Positions 1-8,813 are shown, counted from the first letter of the stretch. The stretch: 64,000 nucleotides of DNA from Pseudomonas sp. ADAK18 (GCF_012935695.1 NZ_CP052859.1:2521001-2585000), one strand, 5' to 3'. The notes: generated by a model from the sequence alone, not told the origin. Translations and numbers: made by a program.

Positions 1-474
1 CTTTACCGGGCGGCGAACGTCCCAACGACAACCGAAGCCCAAAAATTCATTAAAACCTTAAGGTCTTTTCAGGAGGTCGTAGGCAATAAGAAAACTTTTC
101 ATTTGGATCAACCCATCAGAAAATTGAGTGTTGCAGATATCATCGAAAATCTCACCAATTCCCCTACATCAAAGACACTTAGAATCGGAGAAAAAGATCA
201 TGGATTGATAGCAGGCATAAAAGTTGAAGCTGGAAAAACGGAATGGTTCTTCTACGATCCGAACGCGGGATTGGTAAAATTTCAAACATTGCAATCCATG
301 CAAGAAGGTATAGAACTTACATTAAGTAGCGGACTGAGTGCTGCAACGCGAAAGCCATATGGATCAACACGTGGGGCCGTCGAATATAATGTCAGTGAAT
401 TCCATAATGGCGACGTAGTTTTCGATAACGTTGACGATTTAGCCTTGGCACACTTGGTATTCACTCCGTTATGA
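1..474 (+). CDS. C-terminal end of a protein starting before the window; possible toxin-type cysteine-protease-like domain
   Basis: The frame is open from base 1 to the TAA-type end at 474, so this is the last ~157 codons of a gene that begins upstream; the TTG at 103 is not a convincing start. A segment reading DHGLIAGIKV, then FFYDPNAG about 20 residues later, resembles the His and Asp-Pro-Asn portions of YopT-like (C58) papain-fold proteases found at the end of large Pseudomonas toxins. The matching Cys would lie outside the window, so this is inference. The DNA is clearly more AT-rich than the following genes, which suggests horizontal acquisition. A strong hairpin follows the stop. Confidence 0.55.
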   Translation, partial: LYRAANVPTTTEAQKFIKTLRSFQEVVGNKKTFHLDQPIRKLSVADIIENLTNSPTSKTLRIGEKDHGLIAGIKVEAGKTEWFFYDPNAGLVKFQTLQSMQEGIELTLSSGLSAATRKPYGSTRGAVEYNVSEFHNGDVVFDNVDDLALAHLVFTPL

Positions 475-506
475 AGTATTGCCTCACCCGTTGAATACGT
501 TGTGGA

Positions 507-541
507 CCCCAGCCTCGTTCAGTTTTCGAGTGAGGCTGGGG
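507..541 (+). terminator. hairpin after the toxin-like gene
   Basis: CCCCAGCCTC (507-516) pairs perfectly with GAGGCTGGGG (532-541) around a 15-nt loop, 33 nt past the stop at 474. There is no clear T-run afterwards, so termination efficiency is uncertain. Confidence 0.5.
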
Positions 542-729
542 CGACTATAAACAGGCCTCTGGCCAGACAAAACTCCCCTGTTTCTGTTTCCTGAACGGGA
601 CATTCTTGTCCATTGCCGTCACAATGCCTCGCTTGTTTCGGGAACTTGCCACGATCGACATGACTCACTAGAGAATAGTCTTTCAACTGACCCCAAGCCC
701 TTTACCTTCACCTCTCGGGAACCCTCATC

Positions 730-1092
730 ATGTCCACCGCCTCCACCATCCTTGTAGTCGAAGACGATGCCATCGTGCGCATGCTGATCGTCGATGTCCT
801 CGAAGAGCTGGAGTACATGGTGCTTGAAGCGGCAGACGCCACACAGGCCCTGAAAAACATCGAAAATACCGATCAAGCGATCGACCTGATGATGACCGAC
901 TGGGGCTTGCCCGGTATGAACGGCAACGAATTGGCAAAAAAAGCCCGGGAACTACGCCCCACATTACCCATCCTGTTTGCCAGCGGTTATGCCGAGAACA
1001 TTGAGCTTCCCCAAGGTACGCAGATGATCGGCAAGCCATTTTCCATCGACCAGTTGCGCGATAAAGTCAAAGGCATGCTGGTAAACCACTGA
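730..1092 (+). CDS. stand-alone response-regulator receiver protein (CheY-like)
   Basis: This 120-residue protein is a single receiver domain with no output domain. The acidic pair E11/D12-D13, the phospho-acceptor D57 (in MMTDWGLPGMNG), S85 and K102 (GKPF) are all present, so it should be phosphorylatable. Proteins of this length act by protein-protein contact, for example as phosphate relays or in chemotaxis-like and stress signalling. No histidine kinase is adjacent: the upstream gene is toxin-like and the downstream one is a DUF1254 remnant. The partner cannot be deduced. The ATG is preceded by a weak purine stretch (CGGGAA). Confidence 0.85.
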   Translation: MSTASTILVVEDDAIVRMLIVDVLEELEYMVLEAADATQALKNIENTDQAIDLMMTDWGLPGMNGNELAKKARELRPTLPILFASGYAENIELPQGTQMIGKPFSIDQLRDKVKGMLVNH

Positions 1093-1142
1093 TCCCCTTT
1101 ATCCAGGGGTCGCTTCCACGGCGACATCCGAGCAAACACTGA

Positions 1143-1226
1143 TTCGGCTATTTCCGACTGTATGCCCCCACCGAGGCCTACTTCGATAAAAGCTGGAAAC
1201 TCGACGACATCACCCCAGCTCCTTAA
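1143..1226 (+). pseudogene. remnant of a DUF1254/DUF1214 protein gene (last 27 codons)
   Basis: The frame 1143-1226 encodes FGYFRLYAPTEAYFDKSW followed by KLDDITPAP and a stop. This is the typical carboxy end of DUF1254/DUF1214 proteins (LRFYGP.E.YFDKSWKL.DI). An in-frame TGA lies immediately before it and no start is available. It sits 15 nt before an intact gene of the same family, so it looks like the stub of a deleted tandem copy. Confidence 0.7.
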
Positions 1227-1241
1227 TAGAGACGCAACAAC

Positions 1242-2639
1242 ATGATCAGAAAACCGACGCGCCTGCTGTTGGCGAGCCTCTCGATTCTCATGAGCACCGG
1301 CGCCTGGGCCGACTTCACGGCTACCCCCAGTGATGCCAGGGTCATTGCCAAGGAGGCCTACTTGTATGGCTTCCCGGTGGTGGAAATGTACAAGACCCTC
1401 TACGCCCAGGCGGTGGATAAGGGCGGGGCGAATTTCAAGGCGCCGTTCAACCATATCGGCAACACCGCTCAGGTCTTCACCCCCAAGGACACCGCGTTCG
1501 TCACCCCCAACTCGGACACGCCCTACTCCTTCGTCTGGCTGGACCTGCGGGCTGAACCGGTAGTGCTGACCCTGCCAACGATCGAGGAAAACCGTTATTA
1601 CTCGGTGCAATTGATTGACCTCTATACCCATAACTTCGGCTACCTGGGCACTCGCAGCACCGGCAACAACGGTGGGCATTACATGATCACCGGGCCCGAC
1701 TGGAAAGGTCAGCAGCCGGCCAATATCGATCGCGTGGTGCGCAGTGAAAGCAACATCGCCTATGCGCTGTATCGCACCCAATTGCTCGATGACAAGGACC
1801 TGGGCAAGGTCAAGCAGATTCAGGGCGGCTACAAAGTGGAGCGCCTGAGCCGTTATGTGAACCAGCCCGCGGTCAAGGCATCGAAGATCATCTGGCCAAA
1901 ACCCTCGCCCCACATGAGCGACAGCCCTCAACTGTTCCGCTACTTGAACTTCATGCTGGCCTTCGCCGCCCCGCAAGACAGTGAAAAAGACCTGCTCGCA
2001 CGTTTTGCCACCATTGGCATCGAAGCGGGCAAGCCGTTTGACCTCAAGGCGCTGAACACCGAGCAACGCAAAGCCCTGGAAGACGGGATCGCCGACGGCA
2101 AGGCTGAGTTTGCCGCGTTCAAGAAGGACAAGCTCGACACCCATAAAGTCAGCAACGGTGACCTGTTTGGTAGCCGTGACCACCTGCAAAACAATTACCT
2201 GTACCGGTACGCCGGCGCCAACATGGGGATGTTCGGCAACTCCAGCGATGAAGCGGCCTACATAAGCTACTTTGTCGACAGCGAGGGCAAGCCCGTCAAC
2301 GGCGCTCGGCACAGCTACACCTTGCATTTTGCCAAGGACCAGTTGCCACCGGCCGACGCGTTCTGGTCGCTGACCCTGTACGACGGCAAAACCAAGCTGC
2401 TGGTGTCCAACCACAAGAAGCGCTACCTGATCAATTCGCAGATGTTGCCCAAACTCAAGCTCGATGCCGACGGCGGGCTAACATTGGCCCTGCAACACCA
2501 CGAGCCACCGAAAGCCGAACAAAGCAATTGGCTGCCGGCGCCACCAGGCCCGTTCTACGCCGTTTTGCGCATCTATCTGCCCAAGCCCGAGGTAGGTAAC
2601 GGTCAGTGGAAGCAGCCACCGCTGACGCCGCTCAAGTAA
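1242..2639 (+). CDS. DUF1254/DUF1214 domain protein, exported
   Basis: This 465-residue protein has an N-terminal signal peptide (cleavage probably after GAWA, residue ~23). A DUF1254 domain follows (AKEAYLYGFPVVEMYKTLY, then the NTPxSDTPYS-like segment FVTPNSDTPYSFVW). The C-terminal DUF1214 domain includes FWSLTLYDGKTKLLV and NWLPAPPGPFYAVLRIYLP. The biochemical role of the family is not established; members are periplasmic in many proteobacteria. A stub of a second family member lies just upstream, so the locus once held two copies. A GC-rich hairpin follows the stop. The next gene is the start of the mannitol operon, 264 bp away, and is probably independent. Confidence 0.85.
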   Translation: MIRKPTRLLLASLSILMSTGAWADFTATPSDARVIAKEAYLYGFPVVEMYKTLYAQAVDKGGANFKAPFNHIGNTAQVFTPKDTAFVTPNSDTPYSFVWLDLRAEPVVLTLPTIEENRYYSVQLIDLYTHNFGYLGTRSTGNNGGHYMITGPDWKGQQPANIDRVVRSESNIAYALYRTQLLDDKDLGKVKQIQGGYKVERLSRYVNQPAVKASKIIWPKPSPHMSDSPQLFRYLNFMLAFAAPQDSEKDLLARFATIGIEAGKPFDLKALNTEQRKALEDGIADGKAEFAAFKKDKLDTHKVSNGDLFGSRDHLQNNYLYRYAGANMGMFGNSSDEAAYISYFVDSEGKPVNGARHSYTLHFAKDQLPPADAFWSLTLYDGKTKLLVSNHKKRYLINSQMLPKLKLDADGGLTLALQHHEPPKAEQSNWLPAPPGPFYAVLRIYLPKPEVGNGQWKQPPLTPLK

Positions 2640-2644
2640 GCCTG

Positions 2645-2677
2645 CGTGTCCGGTCGCCTGAAACAAGACCGGACACG
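2645..2677 (+). terminator. hairpin after the DUF1254 gene
   Basis: An 11-bp perfect stem, CGTGTCCGGTC (2645-2655) with GACCGGACACG (2667-2677), begins 6 nt after the stop codon. It lacks a T-tract and may be a weak terminator or an mRNA 3' stabiliser. Confidence 0.5.
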
Positions 2678-2903
2678 TCCATCCCACCTCATCACTCTCC
2701 GCTCCAACCGCTGGCCACCGCGACAATCCCTTTCAACCACTCCCCCATCAAGTGCAAAAAAGTATCAGTAAAAGTGCTCCCAAGGATTTGTCACCGCGCC
2801 ATTTGAAGGCTGTAATCAACGCACACTCTTCCAGCTGTCGTGGGAGACACAACAACAATAACTGTCCTTCTGTAGCCCCCAGGGCGCAGAAATGGAGTGC
2901 GCG

Positions 2904-4226
2904 ATGAAGTTCACAGCTAAAGCACTGCTTGCCTCTACTTGCATCACAGCATGCATGACCCTCAGCGCCGTCAGTCTTGGCGCGCAAACCCTGACCATTG
3001 CCACCGTCAACAACAGCGACATGATCCGCATGCAAAAGCTCTCGAAAACCTTCGAGACCGAGCATCCGGAGATCAAGTTGAACTGGGTGGTACTCGAAGA
3101 AAACGTCCTGCGCCAACGCCTGACCACCGACATCGCCACTCAGGGTGGACAGTTCGATGTGTTGACCATCGGCATGTACGAAGCTGCACTCTGGGGCGCC
3201 AAGGGCTGGCTGGAACCGATGAAGGACCTGCCAGCATCTTACGACCTGGACGACGTGTTCCCTTCCGTGCGTGACGGCCTTTCGGTCAAGGGCTCGCTCT
3301 ACGCCCTGCCGTTCTACGCCGAAAGCTCCATCACCTATTACCGCACCGACCTGTTCAAGGATGCCGGGCTGACCATGCCTGAGCATCCCACCTGGACACA
3401 GATCGGCGAGTTTGCCGAAAAGCTCACCAACAAGGACAAAGAACAATACGGCCTGTGCCTGCGGGGTAAAGCCGGTTGGGGCGAGAACATGGCGCTGATC
3501 ACCACCCTGGCCAACGGCTACGGTGCACGCTGGTTCGACGAGAAGTGGCAGCCGGAATTCAACGGTCCTGAGTGGAAAGACGCGCTGAACTTCTACGTCG
3601 ACAACATGAAAAAATCCGGCCCTCCGGGGGCGTCCAGCAACGGTTTCAACGAAAACCTGGCGCTGTTCAACAGCGGCAAGTGCGCCATCTGGGTCGATGC
3701 CAGCGTTGCCGGCTCGTTTGTCACCGACAAGACCCAGAGCAAGGTGTCCGAGCATGTGGGCTTCACCTTCGCCCCGCATCAGGTCACGGATAAAGGCACC
3801 TCGTGGTTGTACTCCTGGTCCCTGGCAATCCCTACCAGCTCCAAGGCCAAGGATGCCGCCAAGGTGTTCAGCGCCTGGGCCACCTCCAAGGAATACAGCG
3901 CTCTGGTTGCCAAGACCGACGGCGTCGCCAACGTACCGCCAGGCACACGCAAGTCGACCTATAGCGATGAATACATGAAGGCTGCGCCGTTCGCCAAGGT
4001 GACGCTGGAATCGCTGAAAGTCGCGGACCCGACCAAGCCAACCCTCAAGCCTGTGCCGTACATCGGCATCCAACTGGTGACCATTCCTGAATTCCAGGCG
4101 ATTGGTACCCAGGTTGGCAAGTTCTTCTCGGGCGCGTTGACCGGCCAGCAAACGGTGGACCAGGCCTTGGCCGCCGCGCAGACCACCACCGAGCGCGAAA
4201 TGAAGCGGGCGGGTTATCCCAAGTAA
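2904..4226 (+). CDS. mtlE: mannitol/polyol ABC transporter periplasmic binding protein
   Basis: This is a 440-residue extracellular solute-binding protein (family 1, sorbitol/mannitol branch) with a Sec signal peptide (first ~30 residues, ending near SLGAQ). It delivers polyols to the MtlFG permease. The ATG at 2904 is preferred over the one at 2892 because GGAG lies 6 nt ahead of it. It is the first gene of the order mtlEFGKDYZ known from P. fluorescens, followed by two permeases, an ATPase, polyol dehydrogenase and two kinases. A hairpin plus REPIN separates it from mtlF, which fits higher expression of the binding protein than of the membrane components. The usual AraC-type regulator gene mtlR is not next to it. 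Confidence 0.92.
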   Translation: MKFTAKALLASTCITACMTLSAVSLGAQTLTIATVNNSDMIRMQKLSKTFETEHPEIKLNWVVLEENVLRQRLTTDIATQGGQFDVLTIGMYEAALWGAKGWLEPMKDLPASYDLDDVFPSVRDGLSVKGSLYALPFYAESSITYYRTDLFKDAGLTMPEHPTWTQIGEFAEKLTNKDKEQYGLCLRGKAGWGENMALITTLANGYGARWFDEKWQPEFNGPEWKDALNFYVDNMKKSGPPGASSNGFNENLALFNSGKCAIWVDASVAGSFVTDKTQSKVSEHVGFTFAPHQVTDKGTSWLYSWSLAIPTSSKAKDAAKVFSAWATSKEYSALVAKTDGVANVPPGTRKSTYSDEYMKAAPFAKVTLESLKVADPTKPTLKPVPYIGIQLVTIPEFQAIGTQVGKFFSGALTGQQTVDQALAAAQTTTEREMKRAGYPK

Positions 4227-4261
4227 AGCGGGCTCATCCCACTGAGTGTGGGGCCCCGCTT
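4226..4261 (+). terminator. intercistronic hairpin between mtlE and mtlF
   Basis: AAGCGGG (4226-4232) pairs with CCCGCTT (4255-4261), and CCCAC/GTGGG forms an inner stem. It directly abuts the mtlE stop and precedes a REPIN. Likely a partial terminator or a 3' stabiliser that uncouples mtlE from the downstream genes. Confidence 0.5.
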
Positions 4262-4263
4262 TA

Positions 4264-4351
4264 TGTGGGAGCCGGGCTTGCCCGCGATGCAGACAACTCG
4301 GTCTGTCAGTGACACCGAGGCGATTTCATCGCAGGCAAGCCAGCTCCCACA
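4264..4351. repeat. REPIN (paired inverted REP elements) between mtlE and mtlF
   Basis: A left arm starting TGTGGGAGCCGGGCTTGCCC faces a right arm ending AAGCCAGCTCCCACA, about 88 bp overall. This is the Pseudomonas REP-doublet arrangement, and at least four similar elements are in this window. Confidence 0.85.
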
Positions 4352-4404
4352 TTTGACCGCGCTCCAGCCCTCGTTCTGCCTGTAACCAACTGGTTCTGAT
4401 CACC

Positions 4405-5331
4405 ATGAATACTTCCACTGCCCACGTGCAAACTGCTCAACCGGAAAAGGCGCGTAAAAGCCGCCTGATCAACCCCGGCTGGTTCCTTGTCAGCCCCTCG
4501 GTAGCCTTGTTGCTGCTGTGGATGATCGTGCCTCTTGGCATGACCCTGTACTTTTCGTTGATCCGCTACAACCTGCTTTACCCCGGCGAAAACCAATTCG
4601 TGGGCCTGGAAAACTTCACCTACTTCATCACCGACTCAGGTTTTCTGCCCGGTGCGACCAATACCCTGTTGCTGGTGGGTAGCGTCTTGCTGATCAGCGT
4701 AGTGCTTGGCGTACTGATCAGTGCCTTGCTTGAGGCCAGCGAATTTTTCGGTCGCGGCCTGGTGCGGGTGTTGCTGATTTCGCCGTTCTTCATCATGCCC
4801 ACCGTCGGTGCGCTGATCTGGAAGAACCTGATTTTCCATCCGGTGTCGGGGATTCTCGCGGCGGTGTGGAAGCTGTTCGGCGCTCAGCCGGTGGACTGGC
4901 TGGCCCACTATCCGTTGCTGTCGATCATCATCATCGTGTCCTGGCAATGGCTGCCCTTCGCGATCCTGATCCTGATGACCGCCATGCAGTCCCTGGACCA
5001 GGAACAGAAAGAAGCCGCACGCCTGGACGGTGCCGGCGCCATCGCGATCTTCTGGCACCTGACCCTGCCCCACCTGGCGCGCCCCATCGCCGTAGTGGTG
5101 ATGATTGAAACCATCTTCCTGCTGTCGGTGTTCGCGGAAATCTTCACCACCACCAACGGCGGTCCGGGTTACGCCTCGACCAACCTCGCCTACCTGATCT
5201 ACAACCAGGCGCTGGTGCAGTTCGATGTGGGTATGGCGTCGGCCGGCGGCTTGATTGCCGTGGTCATTGCCAATATCGCGGCGATCATCCTGGTACGGAT
5301 GATCGGCAAAAACCTGACTGACAAGCCTTGA
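4405..5331 (+). CDS. mtlF: mannitol/polyol ABC transporter permease (first subunit)
   Basis: A 308-residue inner-membrane permease with about six hydrophobic segments. The binding-protein-dependent transport (EAA) loop reads EAARLDGAGAIAIFWHLTLP near residue 210 and contacts the MtlK ATPase. The first ~30 residues are polar, then a long hydrophobic helix begins (FLVSPSVALLLLWMIVPLG). It pairs with MtlG, which starts 10 nt downstream. It belongs to the MalF/SmoF branch of sugar and polyol permeases. Confidence 0.92.
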   Translation: MNTSTAHVQTAQPEKARKSRLINPGWFLVSPSVALLLLWMIVPLGMTLYFSLIRYNLLYPGENQFVGLENFTYFITDSGFLPGATNTLLLVGSVLLISVVLGVLISALLEASEFFGRGLVRVLLISPFFIMPTVGALIWKNLIFHPVSGILAAVWKLFGAQPVDWLAHYPLLSIIIIVSWQWLPFAILILMTAMQSLDQEQKEAARLDGAGAIAIFWHLTLPHLARPIAVVVMIETIFLLSVFAEIFTTTNGGPGYASTNLAYLIYNQALVQFDVGMASAGGLIAVVIANIAAIILVRMIGKNLTDKP

Positions 5332-5341
5332 GGGCCGCGCC

Positions 5342-6172
5342 ATGACGCTTCAACAATCCCGCCGCCTGCAAAGCGTGCTGCTCGGCACCCTGGCCTGGGC
5401 CATTGCGATCCTGATCTTCTTCCCGATCTTCTGGATGGTACTGACCAGCTTCAAGACCGAAATCGACGCGTTCGCCACGCCGCCGCAGTTCATCTTCGCC
5501 CCGACCCTTGAGAACTACCTGCACATCAACGAGCGCAGCAACTACTTCAGCTACGCGTGGAACTCGGTACTGATTTCCTTCAGCGCCACGGCTTTGTGCC
5601 TGCTGATCTCGGTACCGGCAGCCTATTCCATGGCCTTCTACGAGACCAAGCGCACCAAAGGCACGCTGTTGTGGATGCTGTCGACCAAGATGCTGCCGCC
5701 AGTCGGCGTGCTGATGCCGATCTACCTGCTGGCCAAGAGCTTTGGCCTGCTGGATACGCGTATTGCGCTGATCATCATCTACACCCTGATCAATCTGCCG
5801 ATCGTGGTCTGGATGGTTTACACCTACTTCAAGGACATCCCCAAGGACATCCTCGAAGCCGCCCGCCTGGACGGCGCCACCCTGTGGCAGGAAATGGTCC
5901 GGGTGCTGCTGCCAATCGCCAAGGGCGGCCTGGCCTCCACGGTGTTGCTGTCGCTGATCCTGTGCTGGAACGAGGCGTTCTGGTCGCTGAACCTGACCTC
6001 CTCCAACGCCGCGCCACTGACCGCGTTGATCGCTTCCTACTCCAGCCCCGAAGGCTTGTTCTGGGCCAAATTGTCCGCCGTGTCGACCCTGGCCTGTGCG
6101 CCGATCCTGATCTTCGGCTGGATAAGCCAGAAGCAGTTGGTCCGCGGTTTGTCCTTCGGTGCCGTGAAGTAA
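5342..6172 (+). CDS. mtlG: mannitol/polyol ABC transporter permease (second subunit)
   Basis: A 276-residue MalG/SmoG-type permease. It has an N-terminal helix followed by a periplasmic loop, about six membrane segments in all, and the EAA loop EAARLDGATLWQEMVRVLLP around residue 180. It ends GLSFGAVK, the usual C-terminus of this subfamily. It lies 10 nt after mtlF and 37 nt before mtlK, so it is clearly in the same transcript. It forms the transmembrane channel with MtlF. Confidence 0.92.
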   Translation: MTLQQSRRLQSVLLGTLAWAIAILIFFPIFWMVLTSFKTEIDAFATPPQFIFAPTLENYLHINERSNYFSYAWNSVLISFSATALCLLISVPAAYSMAFYETKRTKGTLLWMLSTKMLPPVGVLMPIYLLAKSFGLLDTRIALIIIYTLINLPIVVWMVYTYFKDIPKDILEAARLDGATLWQEMVRVLLPIAKGGLASTVLLSLILCWNEAFWSLNLTSSNAAPLTALIASYSSPEGLFWAKLSAVSTLACAPILIFGWISQKQLVRGLSFGAVK

Positions 6173-6209
6173 CGGCCTCTATTTAACTATTTGAAAGCGG
6201 AGGCCCATC

Positions 6210-7313
6210 ATGGCCAACCTGAAAATCAAGAATCTGCAAAAAGGCTTCGAAGGCTTCTCCATCATCAAGGGCATCGACCTGGAAGTGAACGACAAGGAAT
6301 TCGTGGTCTTCGTCGGCCCCTCGGGCTGCGGTAAATCCACCCTGCTGCGGCTGATCGCTGGCCTGGAAGAAGTCACCGAAGGCACCATCGAACTGGATGG
6401 CCGCGACATCACAGAAGTAACCCCGGCCAAGCGTGACCTGGCGATGGTGTTCCAGACCTACGCCCTGTACCCGCACATGACCGTGCGCAAAAACATGTCG
6501 TTTGCCCTGGACCTGGCAGGTATCGACAAAAAAATCGTCGAGAGCAAAGTCAGCGAAGCCGCGCGCATCCTGGAGCTGGGGCCGTTGCTGGAGCGCAAGC
6601 CCAAGCAACTGTCGGGCGGCCAGCGTCAGCGGGTGGCCATCGGTCGCGCCATCGTGCGCAACCCGAAGATTTTCCTGTTCGATGAACCGCTGTCCAACCT
6701 CGACGCCGCCCTGCGGGTGCAGATGCGCCTGGAATTGTCGCGCCTGCACAAAGAACTGCAGGCGACCATGATCTACGTGACCCACGACCAGGTCGAAGCC
6801 ATGACCCTGGCCGACAAAGTGGTAGTACTTAACAGCGGCCGCATCGAACAGGTCGGCTCGCCGCTGGAGCTGTATCACCAGCCGGCGAACCTGTTTGTCG
6901 CGGGCTTCCTCGGCACACCGAAAATGGGTTTCCTCAAAGGCAAAGTCACCCGTCTTGAGGCCCAGGGTTGCGAAGTGCAACTGGACGCCGGTACTCGTAT
7001 CAGCCTGCCCCTGAGCAGCGCGACCTTGAGCGTCGGCAGCGAAGTGACCCTGGGCATTCGCCCGGAGCACCTGGAAATCGCCTCCCCCGGCGACACCAGC
7101 CTGACCGTCACCGCCGATGTCGGCGAACGCCTGGGCAGCGACACCTTCTGCCACGTCATCACCTCGAACGGCGAGCCGTTGACCATGCGTATCCGTGGCG
7201 ACATGGCCAGCCAGTACGGTGAGACGTTGCACCTGCGCCTGGACCCGACTCAGTGCCATCTGTTCGATGCCGACGGCGTGGCCGTGGTCCGTCCACTGCG
7301 CGCTGCCGCCTGA
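6210..7313 (+). CDS. mtlK: mannitol/polyol ABC transporter ATP-binding protein
   Basis: A 367-residue MalK/UgpC-type ATPase. Walker A is GPSGCGKST (~36-44), the signature is LSGGQRQR (~134), Walker B is IFLFDEPLSNLD (~155), and the switch histidine is in YVTHDQ. A C-terminal TOBE/OB-fold regulatory region follows from about residue 235 (LGIRPEHLEI). It energises uptake through MtlFG. An RBS (AAAGCGGAGG) precedes the ATG. mtlD starts 18 nt after its stop. Confidence 0.94.
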   Translation: MANLKIKNLQKGFEGFSIIKGIDLEVNDKEFVVFVGPSGCGKSTLLRLIAGLEEVTEGTIELDGRDITEVTPAKRDLAMVFQTYALYPHMTVRKNMSFALDLAGIDKKIVESKVSEAARILELGPLLERKPKQLSGGQRQRVAIGRAIVRNPKIFLFDEPLSNLDAALRVQMRLELSRLHKELQATMIYVTHDQVEAMTLADKVVVLNSGRIEQVGSPLELYHQPANLFVAGFLGTPKMGFLKGKVTRLEAQGCEVQLDAGTRISLPLSSATLSVGSEVTLGIRPEHLEIASPGDTSLTVTADVGERLGSDTFCHVITSNGEPLTMRIRGDMASQYGETLHLRLDPTQCHLFDADGVAVVRPLRAAA

Positions 7314-7331
7314 TTTCGCGAGAACCTTTTG

Positions 7332-8813
7332 ATGAAACTGAACAAGCAAAACCTCACGCAACTGGCGCCTGAAGTGCAACTGCCGGCCTACGCGATCGCC
7401 GATACCCACCAGGGCATTGCCCATATCGGTGTGGGTGGTTTCCACCGGGCCCATCAGGCGTATTACACCGATGCGCTGATGAACCTGGGTGAGGGTCTCG
7501 ACTGGAGCATCTGCGGTGTCGGCCTGCGGGCGGAAGACCGTAAGGCCCGGGACGACCTGGCCGGCCAGGACTATCTCTACACCCTGTATGAACTGGGCGA
7601 CACCCACGACACCGAAGTTCGGGTGATTGGCGCCATCAGTGACATGCTGCTGGCCGAAGACGGCGCCCAGGCGCTGATCGACAAGCTGGCCAGCCCGCAG
7701 ATTCGTATTGTCTCGCTGACCATCACCGAAGGCGGCTACTGCATCGATGACAGCAACGGCGAGTTCATGGCCCACCTGCCGCAGATCCAGCACGACCTGG
7801 CGCACCCCAACGCGCCGAAAACCGTGTTCGGGTTTATCTGTGCGGCGCTGACCAAGCGGCGGGCGGCGGGCATTCCAGCATTCACGGTGATGTCCTGCGA
7901 TAACCTGCCCCACAACGGCGCCGTTACCCGAAAGGCGCTGCTGGCCTTCGCGGCGCTGCAAAACGCCGACCTGCATGACTGGATCAAGGCCAATGTCAGC
8001 TTCCCCAATGCCATGGTCGACCGCATTACGCCGATGACCAGCACCGCTCACCGCCTGCAATTGCACGATGACCATGGTGTCGATGATGCCTGGCCAGTGG
8101 TGTGCGAGCCTTTTGTGCAATGGGTGCTGGAAGACAAGTTCGTCAATGGCCGTCCGGCCTGGGAAAAGGTCGGAGTGCAGTTCACCGACGACGTGACCCC
8201 CTACGAAGAGATGAAAATCGGGCTGCTTAATGGCAGTCACCTGGCATTGACCTACCTGGGGTTTCTCAAGGGTTATCGCTTTGTCCACGAGACCATGAAC
8301 GACCCGCTGTTCGTAGCCTATATGCGTGCCTACATGGACCTGGACGTGACCCCGAATCTGGCACCGGTACCGGGTATAGACCTGACTGAATACAAGCAGA
8401 CCCTGGTGGATCGTTTCTCCAACCAGGCGATTGCCGACCAGTTGGAGCGCGTGTGTTCCGATGGTTCATCGAAATTTCCCAAGTTCACCGTGCCAACCAT
8501 CAACTGGTTGATCGCCGATGGGCGCGAAACCGAGCGTGCAGCGCTGGTGGTGGCGGCTTGGGCGCTGTATTTGAAGGGAGTGGATGAGAACGGTGTGATC
8601 TACCGCATTCCGGATCCCCGTGCCGAGTTCTGCCAGGGGCTGGTGACTGACGATGTGGTACTCAGTCGAAGGTTACTGGGGGTGGAAGAGATTTTTGGTT
8701 CGGCTATTCCCAACTCCCCGGCGTTTGTGGCAGCGTTCGAGCGTTGCTATGAAAGCTTGCGTGATGTGGGTGTGAGCAAGACGCTGGAGCGGTTGTTGGC
8801 CAATATCCACTGA
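7332..8813 (+). CDS. mtlD: mannitol 2-dehydrogenase (long-chain polyol dehydrogenase)
   Basis: This 493-residue enzyme oxidises mannitol, and often arabitol or sorbitol, with NAD, giving fructose in the case of mannitol. The Rossmann start GVGGFHRAHQAYY (~35) is typical of the family. The polyol-dehydrogenase catalytic pattern KxxxxNxxH is visible as KIGLLNGSH (~296-304). The length matches the metal-independent long-chain family (~490). A TTG codon directly before the ATG is ignored. In the operon it supplies fructose for the kinase MtlZ two genes later. Confidence 0.94.
   Translation: MKLNKQNLTQLAPEVQLPAYAIADTHQGIAHIGVGGFHRAHQAYYTDALMNLGEGLDWSICGVGLRAEDRKARDDLAGQDYLYTLYELGDTHDTEVRVIGAISDMLLAEDGAQALIDKLASPQIRIVSLTITEGGYCIDDSNGEFMAHLPQIQHDLAHPNAPKTVFGFICAALTKRRAAGIPAFTVMSCDNLPHNGAVTRKALLAFAALQNADLHDWIKANVSFPNAMVDRITPMTSTAHRLQLHDDHGVDDAWPVVCEPFVQWVLEDKFVNGRPAWEKVGVQFTDDVTPYEEMKIGLLNGSHLALTYLGFLKGYRFVHETMNDPLFVAYMRAYMDLDVTPNLAPVPGIDLTEYKQTLVDRFSNQAIADQLERVCSDGSSKFPKFTVPTINWLIADGRETERAALVVAAWALYLKGVDENGVIYRIPDPRAEFCQGLVTDDVVLSRRLLGVEEIFGSAIPNSPAFVAAFERCYESLRDVGVSKTLERLLANIH

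Noticed and set aside
987..2414. 475-codon open frame antisense to the DUF1254 gene
   Set aside because: The plus-strand protein has a signal peptide and both family domains; the antisense product has no family similarity.
2748..4151. 467-codon open frame antisense to mtlE
   Set aside because: Shadow of the binding-protein gene; low-complexity His/Gln/Arg/Gly composition and no RBS.
6183..8288. 701-codon open frame antisense to mtlK and mtlD
   Set aside because: It mirrors two well-supported genes with catalytic motifs on the other strand; such long antisense frames are typical of GC-rich codon bias, and it has no recognisable protein motif.
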